Shown: one piece after another, positions 36,905 through 44,328 of the stretch | How positions within the stretch are numbered: the stretch's first letter is position 1 | Layout of the letters: each line of letters starts with the position of its first letter | From: Bradyrhizobium liaoningense | Lineage (GTDB): Bacteria; Pseudomonadota; Alphaproteobacteria; Rhizobiales; Xanthobacteraceae | Length of the DNA stretch: 64,000 nt | Reading direction: 5' to 3' | Assembly (NCBI RefSeq): GCF_018130955.1 | Contig: NZ_JAFCJM010000011.1 | Coordinates: 124,001 to 188,000 of the forward strand | Notes under the pieces: model-generated | What the model saw: only the letters and a program-made list of their open reading frames with translations | Databases searched by the model: none | Told to the model about the DNA's origin: nothing | Position numbers and translations under genes: made by a program

Positions 36905-37654
36905 ATGTTGACGCTCTCCTTGATAGGTATCGGCTGCGGCGATCCCGGCCAGCTCACGCTGGCCGCGGTCCGCGCGATCAACGCTGCCGACCTGATCCTC
37001 ATTCCGCGCAAGGGAACGGCGAAATCCGATCTCGCCGAGTTGCGGCGAACGATCTGCGCCGAGGTGCTGACGAACGCGGCAACGCGGATCGCCGAGTTCG
37101 ACCTGCCGGTGCGCGATGCCGGGGATGCGGACTATCGCAGGGGCGTCGATGACTGGCACGACGCGATCGCCGCGACCTGGTCGCAGGAGATCGCAACCCA
37201 TCTTGGAGCTGCGGGGCGCGTCGCATTGCTGATCTGGGGCGATCCGTCGCTGTACGATTCCTCGCTGCGCATTGCGCGGCGGCTTGATCCGCCGCCGGCG
37301 ATTGAGGTGGTCCCCGGCGTCACGTCGATCCAGGCCCTGTGCGCGGCGCATGCGCTGCCGCTGAACGACATCGGCGAGCCGTTTCTGGTCACGACTGGCC
37401 GGCGGCTGCGGGAGGGCGGCTGGCCCGAGGGTACCGACACCGTCGTCGTGATGCTCGATGGCGGCACGGCTTTTCAGTCGCTGGAGCCCAAAGGGCTGCA
37501 TATCTGGTGGGGCGCCTATCTCGGCATGTCCGATGAGATCGTCATGTCCGGGGCGCTTGCCGAGGTCAGTCCGCGGATTGTCGCGGCCCGCGAGGCCGCG
37601 CGCGAACGTCATGGCTGGATCATGGACAGCTACATTCTCAAGCGCAGGCCGTGA
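36905..37654 (+). CDS. cobF: precorrin-6A synthase (deacetylating) CobF
   Basis: 249 residues from the ATG at 36905 (MLTLSLIGIGCGDPGQLTLAAV). The SAM loop is LIWGDPSLYDSSLRI and the C terminus ends in DSYILKRR-type sequence. CobF methylates C1 of precorrin-5 with release of acetate, a step specific to the aerobic pathway. It lies 46 bases after the CbiM-like gene. Confidence 0.93.
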   Translation: MLTLSLIGIGCGDPGQLTLAAVRAINAADLILIPRKGTAKSDLAELRRTICAEVLTNAATRIAEFDLPVRDAGDADYRRGVDDWHDAIAATWSQEIATHLGAAGRVALLIWGDPSLYDSSLRIARRLDPPPAIEVVPGVTSIQALCAAHALPLNDIGEPFLVTTGRRLREGGWPEGTDTVVVMLDGGTAFQSLEPKGLHIWWGAYLGMSDEIVMSGALAEVSPRIVAAREAARERHGWIMDSYILKRRP

Positions 37655-37687
37655 GGCGGCCACAGCGTCATATAAAGGCAAAACGAC

Positions 37688-38743
37688 ATGCTCCCTGATT
37701 GGGTCACCCAAAAATGCCCCGGCGTTTCGGCCGTCCACCGCGAGGCGGCATTGGCGCGGCAGGCGCAACTCACAAAACCGGCCGGTGCGCTTGGCAGGCT
37801 CGAGCAAGTGGCGGTCGATCTCGCAGGCCTGCAGGCAACCGAACGGCCCCGCGCGGAGCGCGTGCCGATCGTCATCTTTGCCGGCGATCACGGCATCGTC
37901 GCGCAGGGCGTCTCCGCTTATCCGCAGGAGGTGACGATCGCGATGCTGGCCAATTTTGCGGCGGGCGGGGCTGCAATTTCCGTGCTGGCGCGGGAGCTGG
38001 GTTCGAGCCTCGAGGTGGTGGACGCCGGCACGCTGGCGCAATCGCCGCTGCCTGATATCGTCACGGACAAGCCGCGTTGCGGCAGCCGCGATTTCAGCGT
38101 GGAGGCGGCACTCGCGCCCGATGAGCTGGCGTTCGCCTTCGAATGCGGGAAGCGTGCGGTGTTGCGCGCGGAGGCCGGAGCGCCTGATCTCTTCATCTTC
38201 GGCGAGATGGGGATCGGCAACACCACGACGTCAGCGGCCATTGCGTCCGCGCTCCTCGGCGTGAGCGCGGAGGAGATCGCAGGCCACGGCACCGGCGTCG
38301 ATGCCGCCGGCCGGGCCCGCAAGGCGCGGCTGATCGAAGCGGCGCTAGCGCGCCATGACCTTGCGGGTGCGTCCGCCGAAAAAATCCTGTGCACGGTCGG
38401 CGGTCTCGAAATCGCGGCGATCACTGGCGCAATCATCACGGCTGCGCAGCGGCGCATTCCGGTTCTCGTCGACGGCTTCATCGTCTCGGTTGCGGCGCTC
38501 GCGGCCGTACGGCTCAATCCGTCGTGCCAGTCCTATCTCCTGCCGTCGCATCAATCGGCAGAGCAGGGGCATCGCCTGGTCCTCCGTGCCCTCAACGCGC
38601 AGCCGCTGGTGAGCCTGGATCTCAGGCTCGGCGAAGGATCAGGCGCGGCAATCGCATTGCCGCTGGTGCGGCTTGCCTGCGCCTTGCACAACGGCATGGC
38701 GACGTTTGCCCAAGCCAACGTGCCGGATCGTCCGGCGGTTTAG
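37688..38743 (+). CDS. cobT: nicotinate-nucleotide--dimethylbenzimidazole phosphoribosyltransferase (CobT; CobU in Pseudomonas naming)
   Basis: 351 residues. Family landmarks are FAGDHGIVAQGVSAYPQEVT, GEMGIGNTTTSAAI and the late substrate segment SHQSAEQGH; the catalytic Glu should lie in the RLGEGSGAA region. It makes alpha-ribazole 5'-phosphate from DMB (from BluB) and nicotinate mononucleotide. The stop overlaps that of the convergent phosphatase gene by 4 bases. Confidence 0.94.
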   Translation: MLPDWVTQKCPGVSAVHREAALARQAQLTKPAGALGRLEQVAVDLAGLQATERPRAERVPIVIFAGDHGIVAQGVSAYPQEVTIAMLANFAAGGAAISVLARELGSSLEVVDAGTLAQSPLPDIVTDKPRCGSRDFSVEAALAPDELAFAFECGKRAVLRAEAGAPDLFIFGEMGIGNTTTSAAIASALLGVSAEEIAGHGTGVDAAGRARKARLIEAALARHDLAGASAEKILCTVGGLEIAAITGAIITAAQRRIPVLVDGFIVSVAALAAVRLNPSCQSYLLPSHQSAEQGHRLVLRALNAQPLVSLDLRLGEGSGAAIALPLVRLACALHNGMATFAQANVPDRPAV

Positions 38744-39312
38744 CCGAGCCGCTGATTGACCGACACCACGCGCCAGCCCTTCGACAGACGGTCTATCCGG
38801 GTCAGCGAGAGCGGGTTGATGACGAAGCGCAAGCCGGCCTCGGGCGTGAGGTCGAGCGCGATGGAGAGCGCTGCGCGGATGGTGCCGGAATGCACCACGA
38901 GCGCGGCCGGACCGGCTGCGATCCGATCCAGTCCTCGTCGAACCCTGGCGATCTGGTCTTCAAAACTTTCGCCGCGCGGCGGTCGCGAGCGAGCGGGCTC
39001 GTTCCAGAAGGTCGCGTATTCATCCCCGCCGGTCGCGGCAAGATCGTCGTGGCGCCGTCCGGTCCAGTCGCCAAAATCCTGCTCGCGAAATTCGCCGACG
39101 AGGACCGGATCGAGTCCGATCGCACGCGCCGTATCGACGGTACGCCGTGAGGGGCTGGCATAGCTCGCCGCATCCGGCGGCAGATGCCGGCGGAGCGCGT
39201 CAAGTTGTGTCCGGTCGCTGAGATCAGCAGGCGCGTCCGATGCATGGATGGTCCCCGCGATGCCGTCGACGACGGCATGACGCACCATCCAAAGGAAGGC
39301 GTCCCCTTCCAT
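38740..39312 (-). CDS. histidine phosphatase family protein (possible alpha-ribazole phosphatase)
   Basis: 190 residues of the phosphoglycerate-mutase-like fold: WMVRHAVVDG gives the catalytic RH near residues 11-12, EFREQDFGDWTGR the acid region, and VVHSGTIRAAL the second His. The position directly opposite cobT suggests removal of phosphate from alpha-ribazole phosphate or cobalamin phosphate, but the family is broad and the assignment is by context. The ATG at 39312 has a GGAGA upstream. Confidence 0.8.
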   Translation of the reverse strand: MEGDAFLWMVRHAVVDGIAGTIHASDAPADLSDRTQLDALRRHLPPDAASYASPSRRTVDTARAIGLDPVLVGEFREQDFGDWTGRRHDDLAATGGDEYATFWNEPARSRPPRGESFEDQIARVRRGLDRIAAGPAALVVHSGTIRAALSIALDLTPEAGLRFVINPLSLTRIDRLSKGWRVVSVNQRLG

Positions 39313-39410
39313 TTCAACGTCTCCATGAGCGGCAGAGATGCCGCGTACTTTGCGATTGCCCTCGTGGCCGACCGGTTGTCAATCGCTGCGACACGAACTG
39401 GAACTGCACA

Positions 39411-39440
39411 TTGACTCCACCTTCGTCTTAATCCTAGATG
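39411..39440 (+). promoter_or_regulatory. putative promoter for TonB receptor transcript
   Basis: TTGACT (-35) at 39411-39416 is followed after 17-18 bases by CTAGAT/TAGATG (weak -10) at 39434-39440, immediately before the second riboswitch. Confidence 0.4.
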
Positions 39441-39632
39441 GCTCCGACGGTTTCCCCGTAAGGGGATGAAAAGGGAATGCGGTGCGAGGCTGAGTCTTTG
39501 GAGACTTGTCCTCAATGCCGTAGCTGCCCCCGCAACTGTGAGCGGAGAATCTTGCGTCAATGGCCACTGGGCATCTCGGTCCCGGGAAGGCGATGCAAGG
39601 TAACGACCCGCAAGCCAGGAGACCTGCCGTCA
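39441..39632 (+). ncRNA. cobalamin riboswitch (second copy)
   Basis: Close to the B12-riboswitch consensus: AAAAGGGAATGCGGTG (39470-39485), GCTGCCCCCGCAACTGTGAGC (39523-39543 region), GGCCACTGGG, GGGAAGGCGATG, and the B12 box AAGCCAGGAGACCTGCC at 39612-39628. It precedes the TonB-dependent receptor at 39761 on the same strand, so receptor and PepSY protein should be repressed by cobalamin. Confidence 0.95.
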
Positions 39633-39674
39633 GCCGTGGTCACACGCGAAGATGTCGGTCGGGGAGTACAGACA

Positions 39675-39757
39675 TTCGGCTTCTCCTGAGGCTTCACAAG
39701 CCGAAGGTTGAGACCTGGTTCGCTGTGACGTGCCACTGACGTCATACCGAGGTCTCA
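39675..39757 (+). promoter_or_regulatory. riboswitch expression platform with RBS-sequestering stem
   Basis: Two inverted repeats are seen. TTCGGCTT (39675-39682) pairs with AAGCCGAA (39698-39705). TGAGACCT (39709-39716) pairs with AGGTCTCA (39750-39757), which contains or abuts the GAGG ribosome site just before the ATG at 39761. The same AGGTCTC can instead pair with GAGACCT inside the B12 box (39619-39625), so mutually exclusive foldings are possible. This is a reading of complementarity, not a computed fold. Confidence 0.55.
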
Positions 39758-39760
39758 GCC

Positions 39761-42115
39761 ATGTCTCGTCGTCGTGCCGGCCGGCCGCGCAGCTTTTTGC
39801 TCGCATCCGGCGTCCTTTCTTCCTTTGCTGCCATCGACATCTCCGCCGTCTTCGCCCAACAGGCGGGCCCGCGCGAGCAATTGCCGCCCGTCGAGATTGC
39901 CCCGCGCCCCGACCAGAAGCGCAAGCAGGCGAGGCCCGCCGGCCGCGCCGAGCGCGGCGCCCGGCGCGCGGCGGCTCATCGGACCGCATCGCCGGCGACG
40001 GCCCCCAAGCCGGGCGACCAGCCCGCGCAGACGCCGCTCAACACCAATGTGGTGGCTGAAAGTGCCTCGCGCCTCGGCCTGACCGTGCACGAAATCCCGG
40101 CAACCGTCGAGGTGATCTCGGCTGAGACCATGCGCGAGCAGGGCTATCGAACCACGTCGGAAGTCGCGCAAGGCGCGGTCGGCGTCACCTCCGGCGACAA
40201 TCCGGCCGAGCCTGCGGCCTTTTCGATGCGCGGTTTCACCAACAGCCAGATCAATACGCTCTACAACGGCATCAAGATCGGCCCGCAGAACATGACGTCG
40301 CGCGTCATGGATACGGCCAATCTCGAGGCCGTGGAATTCGTGAAGGGCCCGGCCTCGGTCATGTCGGGCGAGGGCGCCAGCGGCGGCGCGGTCAATGTCG
40401 TCACCAAGCAGCCGCACACCGGTCCGATCCGGAACGAGGCCTATTTCTCCTATGATTCCCTGAATTCGTTACGCAGTTATTATGGCTCGGGCGGCAGCAC
40501 AAACGTTCAGGGGCTCGACTATCGCTTCGACATCAGCCGTTCCTCGCTCAACGGCTTTGCCGACGATACCGGCACCAAGACGTTGGACGTGTCCGGCCAG
40601 CTCAACTACCGGGTAACCGACAATCTCAAGATCTGGGGCGCGATCGAATACCGGGAGGATCGCTCAAAAGCCTATTGGGGCGTGCCGCTGGTGCCGATCG
40701 CCTTCGCCGGCTCGCATGCGACGAGCGGTATTGTTTCCGGCAACTACTTCAACAGGACCGACCTTGGTGCCGTCACGATCGACGACCGCACCTTCAACAC
40801 CAATTACAACGTCCTCGACAATCGCAACGTTGCGAAGGAGGTGTGGCTGCGCGGCGGCTTTGAGCTGAAGTTGGCGCCTGACCTGACGCTGAAGAGCCAG
40901 GCCTATGGTTACGGTGCCGAGCGCAGTTGGTTCAACAATGAGATCGAGGCGTTCGATTCCACAAACAACCAAGTATATCGCGAGCGCTTCTATGTCGCGC
41001 ACAGCCAGCGTCTTGTCGGCAACATCACCGACCTGATCTGGGATGCTAACATCGCTGGCTTCGACAACCGCCTGGTCACGACGGTTTCGTCGAGCTACCT
41101 CGACTTCGTCAGGCCGGGCACGGCGAACTTTCCGTCTGATTATGTCTCGCTGGTCGATCCAGTCCGCGGCTACTACGGCTCGCTCACGACGAAGCAGCAG
41201 ACCGCACGTATCGACAACGAGGCGGTGTCGTTCGAAGACCGGCTGAAGCTGACGCGGACTTTCGCGCTGGTCGGCGGCCTGCGCGTCGAGCATATCGGGC
41301 TCGATCGCAATTCAACCGACCCCGCCGGGCTTGTGAAAGCGGGCTTCCCGTTCACGAAAGATTGGGCGCCCGTCACCGGCCGCGTCGGCTACACGTGGGA
41401 GGCCGTGCCCGGCCTGACCTTCTTCAGCCAGTACGCCACCGGCGCCGACGTCTCCGCCAACAATATCTTCCTGCTCTTGCCCACGCAGCCGCTCGATCTC
41501 ACGACGTCGCGCACCTATGAGACCGGCATCAAGCATCTGTTCTGGGACAACCGGGCGGAGTGGTCGTTCTCCGCCTTCGACATCGAGCGCAAGAACGTCT
41601 ATGCCGCGGCAGGCGGCATGCTGCTCAACATCGCTGGACGGCAGGAATCGAGGGGTGTGGAGCTTGCAGGCGCGGTGCGCGTCACCGATGCCCTGCGTCT
41701 CTGGGGCAACATCGCCTATGTCGATGCGCGCTATGCCGACTACAATTTTGCCGGCGGCTCGTTCTCCGGCAACACGCCGCCGAACGTGCCGCGCATCGTC
41801 GCCAATGCCGGCGCGGCGTACCGGTTCTTCACGCCCTGGCCGGTCGAGCTCGGCGTGGTCGGTCGTCACGTCGGCGACCGCTACAACACCGATGCGAACA
41901 CGGTGACGATGAACGCCTATACCGTGGCCGACCTCTACGCCTTCGTGGACATCCCAAGATCAGTGCTTAGCTCCGTCGCGCAGACTCGACTGACCTTCCG
42001 CGTGCGCAACGTGACCGACAAGCGTTACGCGATCTGGGGCGATCCCTTCTATCCCGACCAGATCCTGCTCGGCGCGCCCCGCACCTATGAGGTGTCGGCC
42101 GCGTTCAAATGGTGA
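39761..42115 (+). CDS. TonB-dependent siderophore-type receptor under B12 control
   Basis: 784 residues: signal peptide (~1-32, ending AVFA-Q), an LPPVEI TonB-box-like segment, a Lys/Arg/Ala-rich linker, a plug domain (~95-215, SMRGFTNSQINTLYNGIKIG and EFVKGPASVMSGEGASGGAVNVVTK-type), then a 22-strand-type barrel ending in aromatic Trp (SAAFKW). The plug resembles ferric-siderophore receptors rather than BtuB. The cobalamin riboswitch just upstream argues that the cargo is B12, another corrinoid or a cobalt chelate. The following PepSY gene starts 10 bases after the stop. Confidence 0.9.
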   Translation: MSRRRAGRPRSFLLASGVLSSFAAIDISAVFAQQAGPREQLPPVEIAPRPDQKRKQARPAGRAERGARRAAAHRTASPATAPKPGDQPAQTPLNTNVVAESASRLGLTVHEIPATVEVISAETMREQGYRTTSEVAQGAVGVTSGDNPAEPAAFSMRGFTNSQINTLYNGIKIGPQNMTSRVMDTANLEAVEFVKGPASVMSGEGASGGAVNVVTKQPHTGPIRNEAYFSYDSLNSLRSYYGSGGSTNVQGLDYRFDISRSSLNGFADDTGTKTLDVSGQLNYRVTDNLKIWGAIEYREDRSKAYWGVPLVPIAFAGSHATSGIVSGNYFNRTDLGAVTIDDRTFNTNYNVLDNRNVAKEVWLRGGFELKLAPDLTLKSQAYGYGAERSWFNNEIEAFDSTNNQVYRERFYVAHSQRLVGNITDLIWDANIAGFDNRLVTTVSSSYLDFVRPGTANFPSDYVSLVDPVRGYYGSLTTKQQTARIDNEAVSFEDRLKLTRTFALVGGLRVEHIGLDRNSTDPAGLVKAGFPFTKDWAPVTGRVGYTWEAVPGLTFFSQYATGADVSANNIFLLLPTQPLDLTTSRTYETGIKHLFWDNRAEWSFSAFDIERKNVYAAAGGMLLNIAGRQESRGVELAGAVRVTDALRLWGNIAYVDARYADYNFAGGSFSGNTPPNVPRIVANAGAAYRFFTPWPVELGVVGRHVGDRYNTDANTVTMNAYTVADLYAFVDIPRSVLSSVAQTRLTFRVRNVTDKRYAIWGDPFYPDQILLGAPRTYEVSAAFKW

Positions 42116-42124
42116 TTTGACCGC

Positions 42125-43552
42125 ATGGGCGCGGTCGTCTTCCTCCATCGCTGGCTGGGCATCGCGTTCTGCCTCTTGTTCGCGATGTGGTTTGCGACCG
42201 GCATCGTCATGCACTTCGTTCCGTTTCCCGCGCTCGCGGACGCGGAGCGTTTTGCCGGCCTTGCGCCGGTCGACATTGCGCGCGTGGCGATCGGTCCTGT
42301 GGAGGCCGTCCAGGCCAGCGGGATCGCGGACGCAATGCGGGTCCGCCTTGTCCAGCGCAGCGATGGTCCGGCCTATGTCGTGTCGGGTGCATCGCGGCTG
42401 CGCGCGGTCCGCGCGTCCGACGGCGCCGATGCCGCGGTGACCTCGCCCGATATCGCGCTCGTCGTGGCGAGAGATCACGCCGGACGGCGCGGGTTGGATG
42501 CTTCTCGCGCGTCGGTCATCCAGCTCGCAGACTACGATCAATGGAGCGTGCCAAACGGCTTTGATCGTCATCGCCCACTGTTTCGTGTCGCACTCGGTGA
42601 TATCAGGGGAACGGACGTTTACGTCTCGTCGGTCACCGGCGAGGTGGTGCTCGAAACTGCGCGGGGTGAACGGGCCTGGAATCTTGTCGGCAGTGTCCTG
42701 CACTGGATCTATCCGACGATCCTCAGGAGCAACTGGGCGCTCTGGGATCGCGTGGTGTGGACGCTGTCGCTGCTTGCCCTGATCGGAGCAGTGCTGGGTG
42801 CGGTGCTCGGGTTCGTGCGCGTCAGGATCGGGCGGGGGACGGCGCTCTCGCCCTATCGCGGCTGGCATGCGCTGCATCACGTCACGGGCGTGATCGCGAC
42901 GGCCTTCGTCCTGACCTGGATCTTGAGCGGCTGGCTCTCCATGGATCATGGACGCCTGTTCTCGCGCGGAGAATTGACCCCGGCCGAGACGGACGCGGCG
43001 ATGCCGCAATTGGATTGGCGTGCCGTTTCATCGATCGCCTGGCGCGCCATTTCGCCGTCTGCGCGCGAGAACGAATGGTTCGTGTTTGATGGCAAGTTCT
43101 ATCGCCGGGACCGGATCAGCCTCGACGGGCAGGTCATGTTCAGGGCGGGCGAGGAGCTGGGCGATCGGACGGGATCGCTTGGCTCCGCTGAAATTCAGGA
43201 ATGGGCGGCGCGTTTGGCGAGCGGCTGCGGTATGCCATCGGTGTTGGCCGCAGACGATGACTATCCGGCGCGATCGACGATGCCCGGTGCTCCGGTCTAT
43301 CGCGCCAGATGCGGCGAGGTCTGGTTCGACATCGACGGCGCCGATGGTCGCGTGCTGCAGCGATGGGACGCCTCGCGCCGCGCCTATCGCTGGCTCTACG
43401 GCGCGCTGCATACGCTGGATTTTCCGATCCTGATCGCGCACCCGGCCATCCGCAGCGCCTTGGTCGTCGGCCTTTGCACGTTCGGCTTGCTGTTCTCGCT
43501 GACCGGTATCGTGATCGGCTGGCGTCGTCTGCGCCATTCGTTCCGCGGCTAA
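42125..43552 (+). CDS. PepSY-associated TM domain protein (putative reductase)
   Basis: 475 residues. A first membrane helix lies at ~5-30 (HRWLGIAFCLLFAMWFATGIVMHF), followed by a PepSY-containing periplasmic region, two more helices near 200-225 and 250-270 (GWHALHHVTGVIATAFVLTWILSGW), a second periplasmic part and a final helix near 440-462. Conserved His in HRWLG, LHWIYP and HALHHVTG could bind heme, as in iron-siderophore reductases of this family. It shares the B12-controlled transcript with the receptor, so it may reduce the imported metal complex. Function is inferred. Confidence 0.82.
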   Translation: MGAVVFLHRWLGIAFCLLFAMWFATGIVMHFVPFPALADAERFAGLAPVDIARVAIGPVEAVQASGIADAMRVRLVQRSDGPAYVVSGASRLRAVRASDGADAAVTSPDIALVVARDHAGRRGLDASRASVIQLADYDQWSVPNGFDRHRPLFRVALGDIRGTDVYVSSVTGEVVLETARGERAWNLVGSVLHWIYPTILRSNWALWDRVVWTLSLLALIGAVLGAVLGFVRVRIGRGTALSPYRGWHALHHVTGVIATAFVLTWILSGWLSMDHGRLFSRGELTPAETDAAMPQLDWRAVSSIAWRAISPSARENEWFVFDGKFYRRDRISLDGQVMFRAGEELGDRTGSLGSAEIQEWAARLASGCGMPSVLAADDDYPARSTMPGAPVYRARCGEVWFDIDGADGRVLQRWDASRRAYRWLYGALHTLDFPILIAHPAIRSALVVGLCTFGLLFSLTGIVIGWRRLRHSFRG

Positions 43553-43641
43553 TTTCGGACCTTTGGCAGGGCATACTTGACGCGCCTGGACGAGGAGGAC
43601 CTGTCACCGCATCGTAGTCTCAAATCGCGCGGGTCTGCATA

Positions 43642-43669
43642 TTGCCCTCGCTGCGGAGCGGCCTAAGAT
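43642..43669 (+). promoter_or_regulatory. putative promoter for SxtJ-carbamoyltransferase cassette
   Basis: TTGCCC at 43642-43647 and TAAGAT at 43664-43669 are 16 bases apart, about 50 bases before the ATG at 43718, in the 165-base gap after the PepSY gene. Confidence 0.35.
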
Positions 43670-43717
43670 GCACGCCATAGGCATGACCGCCGGGCCGAGC
43701 GGCTTGAAGGGGGGACG

Positions 43718-44158
43718 ATGGCGCAGGACCGCCCTGGTGGGCTGCACGAAAGCTTCGATCGCGAGGAGGCGGTCGAGCTGTCCTCTGACCGCAGTTTCGG
43801 CCTGGTCATGGCCGGCATCCTGGCGCTGATCGGCGCAATCGGTTTCTTGCGTGGCAGCCAGCATTGGCCATGGTGGTGCGGCGCCGCCGCCATATTCGGC
43901 GCCACCGCCCTGGCTGCACCGGGTCTGCTCGGGCCGGTGAACCGGCTCTGGGCGCGTCTGGGCCTGCTGCTGGCCGCGATCGTGAGCCCCGTCGTCCTTG
44001 CGATGCTGTTCTACCTTTGCATCACCCCGATCGGCCTGTTGATGCGATGGGCGGGAAAGGACCCGCTGCGCCTCCGGTTCCAGCCCGACGCCGACAGCTA
44101 TTGGATCAGGCGCAATCCCGCCGGCCCCGCGCCGGACACATTGAAGAACCAGTACTGA
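43718..44158 (+). CDS. SxtJ-family membrane protein
   Basis: 146 residues. Three hydrophobic stretches are at ~27-46, ~52-72 and ~80-110, between an acidic N terminus (SFDREEAVELSSDRSFG) and a cytoplasm-like tail ending in PDTLKNQY. SxtJ-like proteins are found next to carbamoyltransferases, as here. The biochemical function is unknown. Its stop overlaps the start of the next small gene (TGATG). Confidence 0.8.
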   Translation: MAQDRPGGLHESFDREEAVELSSDRSFGLVMAGILALIGAIGFLRGSQHWPWWCGAAAIFGATALAAPGLLGPVNRLWARLGLLLAAIVSPVVLAMLFYLCITPIGLLMRWAGKDPLRLRFQPDADSYWIRRNPAGPAPDTLKNQY

Positions 44159-44313
44159 TGATCAAATCCTTCGTCGTTGAATTCTGGGGCTTCTTGCGGA
44201 CGCGCAGGAAATACTGGCTTCTCCCCATCTTCATCATGATGGCGCTGTTCGGCGCGCTGATCGTGTTGACGAAGGGGTCGGCGGTGGCGCCCTTCATCTA
44301 TACGCTCTTCTGA
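44158..44313 (+). CDS. DUF5989 small membrane protein
   Basis: 51 residues with one membrane helix (~20-42, YWLLPIFIMMALFGALIVLT) after a basic segment FLRTRRKYW. It matches the DUF5989 miniprotein that accompanies SxtJ and carbamoyltransferase genes. The ATG at 44158 overlaps the upstream stop. Probably a partner of the membrane protein; activity unknown. Confidence 0.82.
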   Translation: MIKSFVVEFWGFLRTRRKYWLLPIFIMMALFGALIVLTKGSAVAPFIYTLF

Positions 44314-44328
44314 GCGGGGACGGGCAGC

